A stretch of 64,000 bases of DNA from Rhodopirellula bahusiensis. GTDB lineage: Bacteria > Planctomycetota > Planctomycetia > Pirellulales > Pirellulaceae. The notes under the pieces are model-generated. The model saw only the letters and a program-made list of their open reading frames with translations. It was not told the DNA's origin and did not search any database. The DNA is taken from the NCBI RefSeq assembly GCF_002727185.1, contig NZ_NIZW01000007.1:62001-126000 (forward strand), given 5' to 3'. This document shows positions 54,438-64,000 of the stretch, piece by piece (positions within the stretch are counted from its first letter, which is position 1; each line of letters opens with the position of its first letter). The position numbers and the translations under genes are program-made.

Positions 54438-57400
54438 TCATTTCTTCCGGACTTCGATGATGTACTTCAACAAGTCGTTGAACTCTTTGCGGTTCTTCAT
54501 CTGCCGCATCAAGTTCTCGGGCATCAACGACACCTTCGACTCGATCACATCCTCGACGTCGTCCTGCGAAATCGTGATTGGCTCCGGCTGAGCGAGATTG
54601 CGCAATACCATCTCGTCGTCGTTTTCACTCACACGAATGCCAGTGAGGATCTGACCGTCAACCGTCAGCACGCTCACCTGCGCGTATTCCTTGTCGATCA
54701 ACTTCGACGGGCGGAGCAGGGCATCGACCAGTTCTTCGTTCGTGCGTTTGGTCGTTGCCTTTTCCAGATCCGGGCCCATTCGAACGGTGCCCGCTGGTGG
54801 CGAGTGACACGCGAAGCAAGCTGCCGATGATTCGTGGAACAGCCGTTTGCCACGTTGGAAATTACCCTTCGCCAATGCCACCTGAGCGAGCTTCGCAGGC
54901 GAAGCGGCCAGCAACTCCTCTTCAAGCGTCTCGTTCGAGAACACTTCCACCTCAGGTGCCGCGTCCTCATCCATCAATTCCTTTTCCAGCGGATGCAGCT
55001 CGAGAATTTCCTCCGGCTTGTAGAACGTCGTCCGGTCCTTGGTCTCTTCGCGAACGTGTGAAACGGACTCAGGACTGACAACCGAGGCTTCATTCCCCCA
55101 GGTGTTCCGCACGAAGGTCAGAACTGCGGCCATTTCATCGTCCTTCAACAAGGATCGGAACGCAGTCATCGGTGGCACGCCGCGGGCGGGGTCATAAGTC
55201 TTCCCAGCCACGGTCATTTTGCCCCACACACCGTGCAGAGCCATTTTGATCAACCGATCTTCACTTCCGTTGACCCAAGGACTACCGACCAATGGCGGGT
55301 AGACATTCGGAGTGCCCTTGCCGTGAGTCATGTGACAGGTCGCACAGTGCGATTCACGTTGATAGATCGTCGCTCCCAACTCGTACGTCTTTTGGTCGGC
55401 TGGGCTGAGGTGCTTGGGTGGATCGTATTCCACCAATTCAATTTCCGCAGGAGCAGCGAACTCGCTTCCGCCGGTCGTGTCGACCTTTTCCCAAAAGTGC
55501 CGAACCGTCTCAGCAGCGACAACAGCGTGCCGAACATCCGACTCCAACAATTGATTCAGCAACGCTTGGTTCTTGACGCCATTTCGTTGGTGCAACCAAA
55601 GTGCTTCCAACAGATGATGAGCTTCCGTTTCATCATTGGGATCAAAGCTGGCCATCCATTTTTGCGTCGCTGCGATGACTTGATCGGAATCATGCTTGGT
55701 GAGTTCAATCCGAGTCCGATGCCGAACGCCGTTGACGGGATGCTTGAGATTTTCAAGCAAAGCTTCAATCGGTTGCCCCGCGATTTTGACAGGTTTTTGC
55801 AAGGGGCGGTCCTTGACTGTCAATCGAAAAATCCGGCCGTGGGCGTGGTCGCGATTGGGGTCGCGAATGTTGTGCTGCATGTGGCCGATGATGGCGTTGT
55901 GCCAATCGGAGACATACAGAGCACCGTCTTCGCCGACCACAGCATCAGTGGGACGGAAATTCCGGTCATCGCTATTGAAGAGTTCTAGCCCCGGCGTTCC
56001 CCACACTTCGCCGAACGCTCGAGTCTTGTTCTCTTGGTCGGTAGAGGCGATTTTGACATTTACCGACGCCACGACATCTTTGCCGCGGAAGAACTCAATC
56101 TTGCCGTTGTTGAATCGGTCCTCAAACCCTTTTCGATTCCAGATTTTGAATTCAGAAACCTGCACCGGCGACGGGAAGTCACCTCGCATCCACGGGTCTT
56201 TTTGTGGCGAGGTGTGAGCAAAGTTTCCTTTGTCACCGTCGACGAGTCGCTGCACGGGATAGGCTCCGTTGCCGTATTCGCTCGACTGCTCCAGTTTGGC
56301 TGTCTTGGCGATGTTTCGACCGTCGCTGATGATCTCCACCTCAGACAAATTCATCTGCTGCCGTCCGTTCACACTGAGCCGGAACCCAGTGATCTCATTG
56401 TTCTTCAATGCGGGGTGGTTCACCTCAATCAGACGGCCACCTTGCGTGATCTCGACATTAGCTGGCTGCCCTGACGACTCTTCGGCAATGTCATCCTCCT
56501 CGACCTCACCTTCTCGGTCGAGCTTGTATTGCTTGACTCCCAAAAAACCGATCGTGTTGCAGATCAAAATGTCGTCCTGAAGCTCTTCCGGAAAATGCTC
56601 CGATGACAAAATGGCATTAGCCGCCACCGGACGAAACTCCTTGTCCAGCAAGGTGTGCATCTTAAAGCCGTTGCCTTCGGGTCGGACTTGATAGCAACGT
56701 CCGCCGGTACCATCGCTGGCATAGCAGTACCCCCAACGGTCAAAGCTGGTGCCATGCGGATTGGGTGAGTTGCCCGCGTGCGGGGTGATCGCAAACGTTC
56801 GCGGGTCAAAGCGATACATGCCCGATGCCCCGATGTTGAGGTTCTGCTTCCAGGGCGTCTCGTGATTGTGGACGAGAAAGATCCCACTTTGCCAATAGAT
56901 CCCGCCGTCGGGACCGTAGATCAAATTGTTGGCCGCATGGTGAGTGTCGGAAGTACCAAGTCCCTGCAGGATGGGATACCGAACATCGGCCTTGTCATCC
57001 CCATCGGTGTCCTTCAAGAACAGCAAATCCGGGCCTGAGGTGACAACCACGCCGCCGTTCCAAAACTCGAACCCGAGAGGGTTATGAACGTGAGCAAAGA
57101 TCTTGCGGACATCGGCCTGGCCGTCGTTGTCAGTGTCCTCCAAAATCATCAAGGAGTCATTCATCTCCTTGCCCGGTTCCCACTTGGGGTAAGTGTTCCA
57201 ACTCGCAACCCACAGGCGTCCCTTCGCGTCGACTTGCATTTGAACAGGGTTGGCCAAGTCGGGAAACTGAACTTCCGATGCAAAGACGTTGAGTTCATAA
57301 CCCTCGGGCACATTGATTTTGGCCATCGACTCCTCTGGGCTCAGGTACTCGATGCTGCCCTCTTTCTCGGCACTGGAGCTGGCACTGCCTCCGCCGATGT

Positions 57401-58397
57401 TCGAGGTCACCTCAACCGGCGGCGGCACATTACTGTCGTCCGCTTGCAAGGTTCGTCCATCAGCGGCTGCCCAAATCACCTGATCGCGATTGGCGGTCAT
57501 CACGTCGAGCATCACCAATTCGTGCTTCAACACGTCTGCGTTGCTTTGTCCATCCACAAAAGTCAACGTAGAACGGCTGCCCCAAATGTCATTGCCATCA
57601 GTCGCCCGGTAACGGTTGTGCCAATGCCAGTTTTTATCTTTGACCGCGTCATACAGAAGATCCAATTCTGCATCCGCAGCGGGCTCGTCATCAAGCAACG
57701 CCCGCGAAATGATTCCGGCAAGCTTTTTGTACCCGGCTGCGTTGAGGTGAACGCCGTTGAGCGTGAGTTGCTCGGAACTCGATTGAAACAATTGGAAGGT
57801 TGGCGAAAACAAATCGACAAAGGTCACACCGGTTTCCTCGGCCGCTTCACGAGTCGCCTCGGCATAGGCCGCCAAATTTGCATTCAATTCCGTGCCATCG
57901 GGCAGGTTCGGATCGCCAGTGTTTTCGTAGGCAATCGGGCTGAACAAGACAAAACGCAAGTCCTCGCCAGCGTCCTTTCGAGCCTGCGTGTAACGCTGCA
58001 CCAGTTGGATCAATTCGTCGCAATACGCCTCGGCTTTCTCCGGCCCAGCAAACGACTCATTGAAACCATAGAAAGAGAAGACAACATCGGGAGCCACATG
58101 TTTCAAATACTCGATGTCATTGGTGAAACCCTTGTTCCTCGGCCGCTGATTGACTTTGTCACCCGAAAAACTCATGTTTCGAAAACTGACGTCGAGTCCC
58201 TTCAATTGTTGTTGAAGGAAGGTTTCGACCCAAGGGTCGTGTTGCATCCGATCGGACAGTCCGTTGCCGTAGATGGCGACCACATCATTGGGCTGGAACT
58301 CAAAAGCCTCCTCAGCGCCGGCTTGCGGCATCAGGCTGGCCAAAATGCCGCCGCATAAAAGGAAGACTGTCAGGATGAGTCGTGGCATAATTCTCAT
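54438..58397 (-). CDS. exported SGNH-like / PVC-type heme-binding dehydrogenase, ~1,319 aa
   Basis: A multidomain protein of planctomycete type. Signal peptide ([17 protein letters not shown]), then a SGNH-hydrolase-like domain (~40-260; [26 protein letters not shown]), a PVC-type beta-propeller (from ~370; [32 protein letters not shown]), a discoidin-like insert (~650-790), a HEAT-like stretch, and two c-type heme sites: CATCH (~1015) and CFACH (~1190). Start at 58397 (alternative 58388). The usual SGNH nucleophile motif GDS is GNG and the late Asp is Asn, so the esterase may be inactive. Likely periplasmic oxidation of a glycan-derived substrate. Confidence 0.88.
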   Translation of the reverse strand: MRIMPRLILTVFLLCGGILASLMPQAGAEEAFEFQPNDVVAIYGNGLSDRMQHDPWVETFLQQQLKGLDVSFRNMSFSGDKVNQRPRNKGFTNDIEYLKHVAPDVVFSFYGFNESFAGPEKAEAYCDELIQLVQRYTQARKDAGEDLRFVLFSPIAYENTGDPNLPDGTELNANLAAYAEATREAAEETGVTFVDLFSPTFQLFQSSSEQLTLNGVHLNAAGYKKLAGIISRALLDDEPAADAELDLLYDAVKDKNWHWHNRYRATDGNDIWGSRSTLTFVDGQSNADVLKHELVMLDVMTANRDQVIWAAADGRTLQADDSNVPPPVEVTSNIGGGSASSSAEKEGSIEYLSPEESMAKINVPEGYELNVFASEVQFPDLANPVQMQVDAKGRLWVASWNTYPKWEPGKEMNDSLMILEDTDNDGQADVRKIFAHVHNPLGFEFWNGGVVVTSGPDLLFLKDTDGDDKADVRYPILQGLGTSDTHHAANNLIYGPDGGIYWQSGIFLVHNHETPWKQNLNIGASGMYRFDPRTFAITPHAGNSPNPHGTSFDRWGYCYASDGTGGRCYQVRPEGNGFKMHTLLDKEFRPVAANAILSSEHFPEELQDDILICNTIGFLGVKQYKLDREGEVEEDDIAEESSGQPANVEITQGGRLIEVNHPALKNNEITGFRLSVNGRQQMNLSEVEIISDGRNIAKTAKLEQSSEYGNGAYPVQRLVDGDKGNFAHTSPQKDPWMRGDFPSPVQVSEFKIWNRKGFEDRFNNGKIEFFRGKDVVASVNVKIASTDQENKTRAFGEVWGTPGLELFNSDDRNFRPTDAVVGEDGALYVSDWHNAIIGHMQHNIRDPNRDHAHGRIFRLTVKDRPLQKPVKIAGQPIEALLENLKHPVNGVRHRTRIELTKHDSDQVIAATQKWMASFDPNDETEAHHLLEALWLHQRNGVKNQALLNQLLESDVRHAVVAAETVRHFWEKVDTTGGSEFAAPAEIELVEYDPPKHLSPADQKTYELGATIYQRESHCATCHMTHGKGTPNVYPPLVGSPWVNGSEDRLIKMALHGVWGKMTVAGKTYDPARGVPPMTAFRSLLKDDEMAAVLTFVRNTWGNEASVVSPESVSHVREETKDRTTFYKPEEILELHPLEKELMDEDAAPEVEVFSNETLEEELLAASPAKLAQVALAKGNFQRGKRLFHESSAACFACHSPPAGTVRMGPDLEKATTKRTNEELVDALLRPSKLIDKEYAQVSVLTVDGQILTGIRVSENDDEMVLRNLAQPEPITISQDDVEDVIESKVSLMPENLMRQMKNRKEFNDLLKYIIEVRKK

Positions 58398-58516
58398 TCT
58401 CGGTTGTCGGCTCTTGGTGTGTAATTTCGGTGTGGCTATCAACGGTCAGTCACCAGATCAAAACGAAGTATCGTAGCGTGAAGCGAAGGAAGATGCACGA
58501 CGATTCCAAGTTCGGT

Positions 58517-59665
58517 CTACTCCGGCAAGTCATTCACAAGCGGGCTGAGTTTCTGAACGACAGGTTGATCGTTTGTGGCATCAAGGATTTCGATCGCGGT
58601 TCTGATGTGCCCCCTACCGATCTTCTCTTGATTGACAGCGTATGTGCTGACAGTGAAACCAGTTTTGTCCTTCGCCTCTTGCGTGTGCCTGATCTCACGA
58701 CGACTCCAGTCACACTCCCGAAGTAGATTTCCAGGAGAACCTTTCATTCGAACCGAATACTCGGCTCTCGCATTGTTAGCGACCGATCTCTGCTGTGTCA
58801 GCGTTTCCCAAACAGCCTTGGGCTGGTCTCGTTCAACTGCGATCCGCACTCTCGCATCACAAATGTCAAAGCACTGTGATGCGATCAACCATCTGCGCAA
58901 GTTCATTCGACCAGCCACCATTTCTTCCAGCCTGCTTCGCTGATTCATCTCCTGCTCCATCAGCACCGTTTGAACCAGACAACCTCGCCCCAGCATTATC
59001 AACTGACTCATGATCTTGCTGGGATCGCTCGCTAGCCTGGATTCGCTTCCAAGGTTCCGCTCCACCTCAAGCAACACCGCTTCAAGTGCTTCAATGCTCT
59101 TTGAATTCCTGGACTGATGCTTCGCAATGGCGAGGTGCGTGTACGCAACGCATCGAAGAAGCCCCTCGACCGACTCACCTTCACGAAACCCACTTTTTAG
59201 CGCATCGCTTTCACGTTGGCTCAGTCCACTCACCTTGGCAAGAGTGAGGTCACCAACGGCCCGGCAGAGGCCCCGCATCTGCGGGTTCAATAACTCGCGT
59301 TTTTGCGGATCACTTTCCGAGTCCATTCGACGCAGCAAAACTTCCAACTCAGTCAGTTTGCTAGATCGTTGCCGAAATTCCTTGATCAGCTTCGCGAAGA
59401 GAACGGGTCCCTGATTTCCACCAGGCCATCCAGTTGAGTATCGCGCTGCAGGAGCGGTGTTGGTGATGAAGACCGAAAACGCTTGATCGTATTCTCGAAT
59501 CAGAGGCTCCGGCACAGGGCGTCCTGATTTCCGTGCTGCGTCAACCTGTTCCTGCAACTGAGCAAAGTTTCCCGTGCCATTTGCATCCTCTTCGGCGAGA
59601 ACTCTTGGCGTCTCGACAGCACCAACGACGCACAGAGCAATGAGAATTGGGAAGAACAGTCGCAT
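58517..59665 (-). CDS. exported protein of unknown function
   Basis: ATG 59665 with GAGGAG upstream opens a signal peptide (LFFPILIALCVVGAVETPRVLA). The rest (~360 residues) is mostly helical and charged (QEQVDAARKSGRPVP, RQRSSKLTELEVLLRRMDSE, LEEMVAGRMNLRRWLIASQ), perhaps solenoid-like. No motif is recognised. It lies on the same strand 119 bp upstream of the SGNH/PVC gene, so a shared transcript is possible. Confidence 0.75.
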   Translation of the reverse strand: MRLFFPILIALCVVGAVETPRVLAEEDANGTGNFAQLQEQVDAARKSGRPVPEPLIREYDQAFSVFITNTAPAARYSTGWPGGNQGPVLFAKLIKEFRQRSSKLTELEVLLRRMDSESDPQKRELLNPQMRGLCRAVGDLTLAKVSGLSQRESDALKSGFREGESVEGLLRCVAYTHLAIAKHQSRNSKSIEALEAVLLEVERNLGSESRLASDPSKIMSQLIMLGRGCLVQTVLMEQEMNQRSRLEEMVAGRMNLRRWLIASQCFDICDARVRIAVERDQPKAVWETLTQQRSVANNARAEYSVRMKGSPGNLLRECDWSRREIRHTQEAKDKTGFTVSTYAVNQEKIGRGHIRTAIEILDATNDQPVVQKLSPLVNDLPE

Positions 59666-59945
59666 CGGAACACTCCTCAAGCCGGAAAGATTCGGTGTAG
59701 TGTCGAGTGTAGTTCGTTTGACTCCGTCACTGGACTTCGATCGCAGCAGACTTGCCCCCGCGTTCCGAATAATCGTTCGAAATCACACGCGTGGCCATCC
59801 GCACGAGAATTCTTGCTGATTCTCGTATTGACCCGATCTCGCGGCGCGATTGTTGGTGCAAAGATCTCTTCGTGTGGCGGATAGTTGTCGGTATGCGACA
59901 CCGCTTCTTCGAAAATCACCGCCAAGTGAACCGGGAGTGGAACGC

Positions 59946-60545
59946 ATGAAGACAGCAAGTGTGGACACGGCAAAGAACGATCCTGCGTTGCACCAACTCC
60001 TCGAATCGTGCAACACGATTCAATCGTCGGTCCACGAGTCAGGAACGATCGCGATCTCTCGCGGTGAAGCAGGTCCGCTTCGATGGCACGAATCCTGCGA
60101 CAAGAAAATTGCAATCGCTCGAGACGTTCTTCTATTCCGCATCACCCTGCAGATGCCACAAACCGAAGATGAACGCGACGTCGTGCAAGTGGTGCTGTCA
60201 CGAAGCTACAGTTCCAACCTGATGTTCGATCAGATTCTGTCGACCCACATCGATGGCAAGCCTGCACGTCCGACAAACCAGTCCATGCACCGAATCCTCG
60301 ACCTGCACTTCAATGCCATCCACAGCGGATCAACCGTCGTGGTCGAGTACCAAATGCGAGTCGACTGCAACGCTGAACCATCGCTGGTCGCGGTCGATGA
60401 TCTCAACGTCCTTTGGTCGTATCGCTCGCTGAGCAAACACGAAACGCTTCGCAAAGCTCACAAAGCATCACACGAGATCTCGGCTCCTCACGGCGTTGTT
60501 TCCGCCAGCAACTCGGCCCACGTGAAGTCGTCGGTCTTGGCATAG
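59946..60545 (+). CDS. hypothetical protein, 199 aa
   Basis: ATG 59946 is preceded by GGAG. The frame upstream to 59850 lacks codon-like character. The protein appears soluble, with alternating beta segments in the middle (LLFRITLQMPQ, VVQVVLSRSYS, STVVVEYQMRV). No signal peptide and no recognised motif. It ends 8 bp from the convergent gene at 60554-61003. Function unknown. Confidence 0.6.
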   Translation: MKTASVDTAKNDPALHQLLESCNTIQSSVHESGTIAISRGEAGPLRWHESCDKKIAIARDVLLFRITLQMPQTEDERDVVQVVLSRSYSSNLMFDQILSTHIDGKPARPTNQSMHRILDLHFNAIHSGSTVVVEYQMRVDCNAEPSLVAVDDLNVLWSYRSLSKHETLRKAHKASHEISAPHGVVSASNSAHVKSSVLA

Positions 60546-60553
60546 AGCTTCGC

Positions 60554-61003
60554 TCAGCGTCGCGGGATGTCTTCGTCAACATTGACCGACGCCAGGGTAT
60601 ACGCCTCCTCGAATCGCCCCTGCTCGCGCAGTCGTGCGGCGATGCGTTCTGCTCGAGCGGCCCTCTTCGCTTCGGCCCGAGCCAATCGTTGCGGTCGCAT
60701 GTCCGCCTCATACTGCATCGCAGCGAACCGCTGTCGTTGCGAATTCTCATAGGCCAAGCTGGCGATCCGACGCAGGGTCGCAAGACGCTGTTGCTGGTAC
60801 TGCATCGCCATTGAATTGGCCTGCGGGTAACCATTCGAAACCAGCGGATTCTGCGAATACATTGAATTACTCGCGAATGAAGTCGGACTGCCGGATGGTG
60901 AACCGCCCCCTCCAGACCTGCACTGGGCAACCACCTCGTTGCTGGAGAAAGCAGCCGACAACAGAGCCGCCGCGATCAGGAAAGAGACTCGTTGGTAATT
61001 CAT
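60554..61003 (-). CDS. small exported hypothetical protein, 149 aa
   Basis: Signal peptide with a VVAQ/C boundary (FLIAAALLSAAFSSNEVVAQ), then a Gly/Ser/Pro-rich stretch and a Gln/Met-rich region. The C-terminal half is an Arg/Ala/Glu-rich helix (RLARAEAKRAARAERIAARL), probably a coiled coil. Function unknown. Convergent with the gene at 59946. Confidence 0.65.
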   Translation of the reverse strand: MNYQRVSFLIAAALLSAAFSSNEVVAQCRSGGGGSPSGSPTSFASNSMYSQNPLVSNGYPQANSMAMQYQQQRLATLRRIASLAYENSQRQRFAAMQYEADMRPQRLARAEAKRAARAERIAARLREQGRFEEAYTLASVNVDEDIPRR

Positions 61004-61238
61004 TGTGCACCTCAGCGTGTTGTCGAAGAAAGAGAAAGCAACGGACGCGATTCGCAGTCACGCGACCTCACTTCTTTCAAGGACCAACTTTCTGCCGAAT
61101 TGTCACACAGTATCGGTTTCTGCCTGATTTCCCTTATCATTCCTACCTGTTTCGTGCCATCCACTTCGGTCGCCTTCGGAAGAGGGACACGATTTCGAAA
61201 TTCAGTTCGTTGCGTTGAAGACGGTTGAGGTCTGTTCC

Positions 61239-62651
61239 ATGAAGTTCAATGTGACGCTGCTTGTTGCAGCCATTGTGTTCGCTCAGCTTGACGCCCATTC
61301 CATCCATAGCGAAGAGCCAGCCATGAAACCAACTTGGGCCATCGTGATTCATGGTGGAGCGGGCAGCTCTCCCACTCAACTCGGTGAGGAATCCAGCCAA
61401 AAGAGAACCGCGGGATTGCAACACGCGTTGCAGACAGGTCGCGACCTGTTGGCTGACGGCGGAACCGCCATGGACACTGTCGAAGCCGTCATCCGCACCT
61501 TGGAAGACAATCCGGTTTTCAACGCTGGTCGCGGTTCTGTTTTAACAAACGACGGACACGTGGAAATGGACGCTTCGGTGATGGATGGCAAGACACTCGG
61601 GTGTGGCGCCGTTGCTGGCGTGACCAAGGTCAAGAATCCAATCTCGCTTGCTCGCCGGGTGATGACAAACACGAAACACGTGCTGCTCGTCGGTCCCGGT
61701 GCCGATGAGTTTGCAGAAACACAGCAAGTGCCGCTCGTCGATCCGGCATACTTTCTCTCCCAACGCGATGGCGATGACGCAGCGAACATTGCTTCCGCCA
61801 ATCAGGAGGAAGACGAATCCCACTTTGGAACGGTCGGCTGCGTGGTGCTGGATTCGCATGGGAACCTGGCCGCAGGAACCAGCACCGGTGGCACCGCCCA
61901 AAAGCTGCCCGGACGAGTTGGCGATTCACCGATCGTCGGTGCAGGCACGTACGCCGCCAATGGCTTGTGCGCCGTTTCCGGCACTGGTGTTGGCGAAGAG
62001 TACATTCGAAACAGCGTCGCCTATGACATCGCAGCACAAATGCGTTACGCGAGCAAATCGCTCGAGTCATCCGTCACGGAGATCATGCAGAATCGTCTTC
62101 AACCTGGCATCGGTGGATTGATCGCCGTTTCACAAACCGGCGAGATCGTGATGCAGCACAACACACCTGGAATGAGCTGCGCTGCAGCCGACAGCACCGG
62201 ACGATTCGAGACGCACTTGATCCTCGATAACGGCGGAGCCCCAGCGGACACAACGGACCAAACAAACTCACCCGAGTCGGAAATCACGGCTCTGATTCAA
62301 CAGCAAGCCAGCGACTGGAACGCAGGCGACGTCGACGCGTTCATGAATGTCTACTGGAAGAGCGACCAGCTCACGTTCTCATCCGGAGGCGACGTGACTC
62401 GAGGTTTCGATGCGACGATGCAGCGATACAAGAAACGCTATCCCACTTCGAAAGAAATGGGAAAGCTCACGTTCACGGAGCTCGAATTCTTGCCACTCGG
62501 CGACGCTGCCATGCAAGTCCTGGGAGTCTGGAAACTCGAACGAGACGAACCGATGGGCGGCCGATTCACGCTCGTGTTCCAGCGTTTTCCGGAGGGCTGG
62601 CGAATCGTCCACGATCACACTTCCAAGTTCCCTGATCCATCGCCTCAATGA
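61239..62651 (+). CDS. isoaspartyl peptidase/asparaginase with SnoaL-like C-terminal domain
   Basis: An Ntn-hydrolase of the plant-type asparaginase family, which cleaves isoaspartyl dipeptides after autoproteolysis. Family features: IVIHGGAGSSP, NPVFNAGRGSVL, MDASVMDG, and the cleavage-site Thr in HFGTVGCVVLD. A signal peptide (ATG 61239, NVTLLVAAIVFAQL) implies export. After residue ~350 a ~125-residue NTF2/SnoaL-like domain follows (IQQQASDWNAGDVDAFMNVYW, to GWRIVHDHTSKF). The second half of the asparaginase core appears complete. Confidence 0.87.
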   Translation: MKFNVTLLVAAIVFAQLDAHSIHSEEPAMKPTWAIVIHGGAGSSPTQLGEESSQKRTAGLQHALQTGRDLLADGGTAMDTVEAVIRTLEDNPVFNAGRGSVLTNDGHVEMDASVMDGKTLGCGAVAGVTKVKNPISLARRVMTNTKHVLLVGPGADEFAETQQVPLVDPAYFLSQRDGDDAANIASANQEEDESHFGTVGCVVLDSHGNLAAGTSTGGTAQKLPGRVGDSPIVGAGTYAANGLCAVSGTGVGEEYIRNSVAYDIAAQMRYASKSLESSVTEIMQNRLQPGIGGLIAVSQTGEIVMQHNTPGMSCAAADSTGRFETHLILDNGGAPADTTDQTNSPESEITALIQQQASDWNAGDVDAFMNVYWKSDQLTFSSGGDVTRGFDATMQRYKKRYPTSKEMGKLTFTELEFLPLGDAAMQVLGVWKLERDEPMGGRFTLVFQRFPEGWRIVHDHTSKFPDPSPQ

Positions 62652-62779
62652 TGAACCAACGGGCATCGCAGCGATCGAGACGACGGACGAATCAGCCTTC
62701 GTTCGTTTCCGACCGCCCCGCGTGCTAAACTCTCCCGTCATGGATCACCGCATTTCAATCCTCTTTGATCGTGACGAGC

Positions 62780-64000
62780 ATGGATTTCTGTTTCGGAAAG
62801 GGCCTCTCTTCCAGCGTGTGTTGGTTGACGCTGGCTTTGGTCATTGCCGCTGCATCAGATTCCCTGGCGGTTGATTTCAACCGAGACATTCGCCCGATTC
62901 TCTCGGAAAACTGCTTCCATTGTCACGGACCGGACGCCGCCTCACGAGAAGCCGATCTGCGGATCGACACACAGGACGGTTCGCGTCAAGAACTTTCCGG
63001 AACCGCGGCGATCGTCCCGCACCAGCCCGAGCAAAGTGAACTGATTGATCGGATCTTTTCCGAGGATCCCGATTTGCGGATGCCCCCGGCTGACTCCAAA
63101 CGCAAACTATCAGCCCACCAGAAATCGCTCCTGCAGCAATGGATTGCGGAGGGCGGCGAGTACGAACAGCACTGGGCGTTCATTGCTCCGACTCGGCCTG
63201 TTGTTCCCACCCCAGATCGAGTCGCTTGGTCATCGCATCCGGTGGACCGTTTCGTTTGGGATCGCTTGCAAGCCCGCGGCCTCCATCCATCACAACGCGC
63301 CGACCGACGGACACTGATTCGCCGAGTCTCACTCGACCTCACGGGTCTGCCTCCCACGCCGGACCAAGTCGACTCGTTTATCAACGATCCCGATTGGAAC
63401 GCCTACGAAAAATTGGTGGATCGGTTGCTGGCTGCAGAGCAATTTGGCGAACGCTGGGCCAGACCTTGGCTGGACTTGGCCCGCTATGCCGATTCGAACG
63501 GATTCCAAGCCGATCAATTGCGAGACAGTTGGGCGTATCGCGACTGGGTGATCAAGGCGTTGAACGACGACATGCCGTTTGATCAGTTCACAATCGAACA
63601 ACTCGCCGGCGACTTGTTGCCGGACGCAACGATCGATCAAAAGATCGCTACGGGATTTCATCGGACCGTCACCTGCAACGTCGAAGCCGGTGTCCATCCA
63701 GAAGAAAACCGCGTGAACCAGGTGGTTGATCGAGTCAACGCGACCGCCACCGCATGGTTGGGAATGACCATTGAATGTGCCCAGTGTCACGATCACAAAT
63801 ACGATCCGGTCAGCCAGGAAGAGTACTACAAGCTCTTCGCGTTTTTCAACAACACACCGATGGAGGTCGAAAACCCAAGTGGCAAAGGCGTGTCCTTTGA
63901 CTTCTGGGGCCCCAAGATGGACTTGCCTCTTTCTCCCGAACAAGCAACCACCCAAAGCCATCTGCAGGCCGAAATCGCTTCGCTCCAAACAAAACGAGAA
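62780..64000 (+). CDS. PSD1/DUF1549 cytochrome-type protein (3' end beyond window)
   Basis: The frame stays open to the last base. ATG 62780 opens a signal peptide (VCWLTLALVIAAASDSLA). A PSD1 heme segment follows: DFNRDIRPILSENCFHCHGPD (CxxCH), then a planctomycete DUF1549 domain with LTGLPPT, LARYADSNGFQ and ECAQCHDHKYDPVSQEEYY. These large proteins, often paired with a DUF1501 protein, are abundant in Planctomycetes and probably work in the periplasm. The visible part is 407 codons. Confidence 0.9.
   Translation, partial: MDFCFGKGLSSSVCWLTLALVIAAASDSLAVDFNRDIRPILSENCFHCHGPDAASREADLRIDTQDGSRQELSGTAAIVPHQPEQSELIDRIFSEDPDLRMPPADSKRKLSAHQKSLLQQWIAEGGEYEQHWAFIAPTRPVVPTPDRVAWSSHPVDRFVWDRLQARGLHPSQRADRRTLIRRVSLDLTGLPPTPDQVDSFINDPDWNAYEKLVDRLLAAEQFGERWARPWLDLARYADSNGFQADQLRDSWAYRDWVIKALNDDMPFDQFTIEQLAGDLLPDATIDQKIATGFHRTVTCNVEAGVHPEENRVNQVVDRVNATATAWLGMTIECAQCHDHKYDPVSQEEYYKLFAFFNNTPMEVENPSGKGVSFDFWGPKMDLPLSPEQATTQSHLQAEIASLQTKRE

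Noticed and set aside
57084-58358. 424-codon frame opposite the SGNH/PVC gene
   Set aside because: Antisense shadow; the minus strand has clear CxxCH and propeller motifs.

Overview
The window reads as one chromosome segment of a planctomycete, most likely Rhodopirellula or a close relative. The basis is family content rather than any search: many formylglycine sulfatases, a PVC-type heme-binding CxxCH protein, a PSD1/DUF1549 cytochrome protein, planctomycete-style ECF sigma/FecR-LamG genes, a fused double UvrA, NPYESP-type small membrane proteins, a REP-type tyrosine transposase, and frequent GTG/TTG starts in a moderately GC-rich sequence.

Layout. 1-4664: end of mutL, then pdxA and a polytopic membrane protein, all overlapping by 4 nt. 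4829-8813: a translation/transcription block, tRNA-Thr(TGT), tRNA-Tyr(GTA), tRNA-Gly(TCC), tRNA-Thr(GGT), tuf, tRNA-Trp(CCA), secE, nusG, rplK, closed by a strong hairpin terminator; rplA-rplJ-rplL-rpoB do not follow. 8868-12459: msrB, an ABC ATPase, rsmD and an esterase. 12516-17424: exported proteins, including a trypsin-like protease between two proteins that appear to share a C-terminal beta-rich domain, a Tyr-rich small protein and a CARDB-like protein. 17464-20547: a membrane Ser/Thr kinase divergent from an ECF sigma factor. 20548-23439: small membrane proteins, a SIMPL protein and repeat-rich intergenic DNA.

23157-33061 is the most unusual part. A perfect 40-bp direct repeat bounds about 9.9 kb. 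The right copy is exactly the last 12 codons plus stop (and one extra base) of an M3 peptidase gene; the left copy is an isolated fragment. Between them, all on the minus strand, lie a GH16 glycanase gene with a frameshift near its end, an ECF sigma factor, a FecR-LamG regulator overlapping it, three sulfatases, and a REP-type transposase. This looks like a transferable sulfated-polysaccharide cassette placed at the 3' end of a gene, though no integrase is visible.

33022-39009: the exported M3 peptidase, overlapping a cysNC gene, then cysD and rsmG. 39193-51844: a TPR lipoprotein, topA with a lysine-rich tail, a 2,211-residue double UvrA, mcsB and mcsA. 52087-64000: trpE, a 66-residue unknown protein, a large SGNH/PVC cytochrome fusion, several unknown exported proteins, an isoaspartyl peptidase with a SnoaL-like tail, and the start of a PSD1 cytochrome protein that runs off the window.

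Starts, domain limits and functions come from reading the sequence and recalled family motifs; no database search was run.
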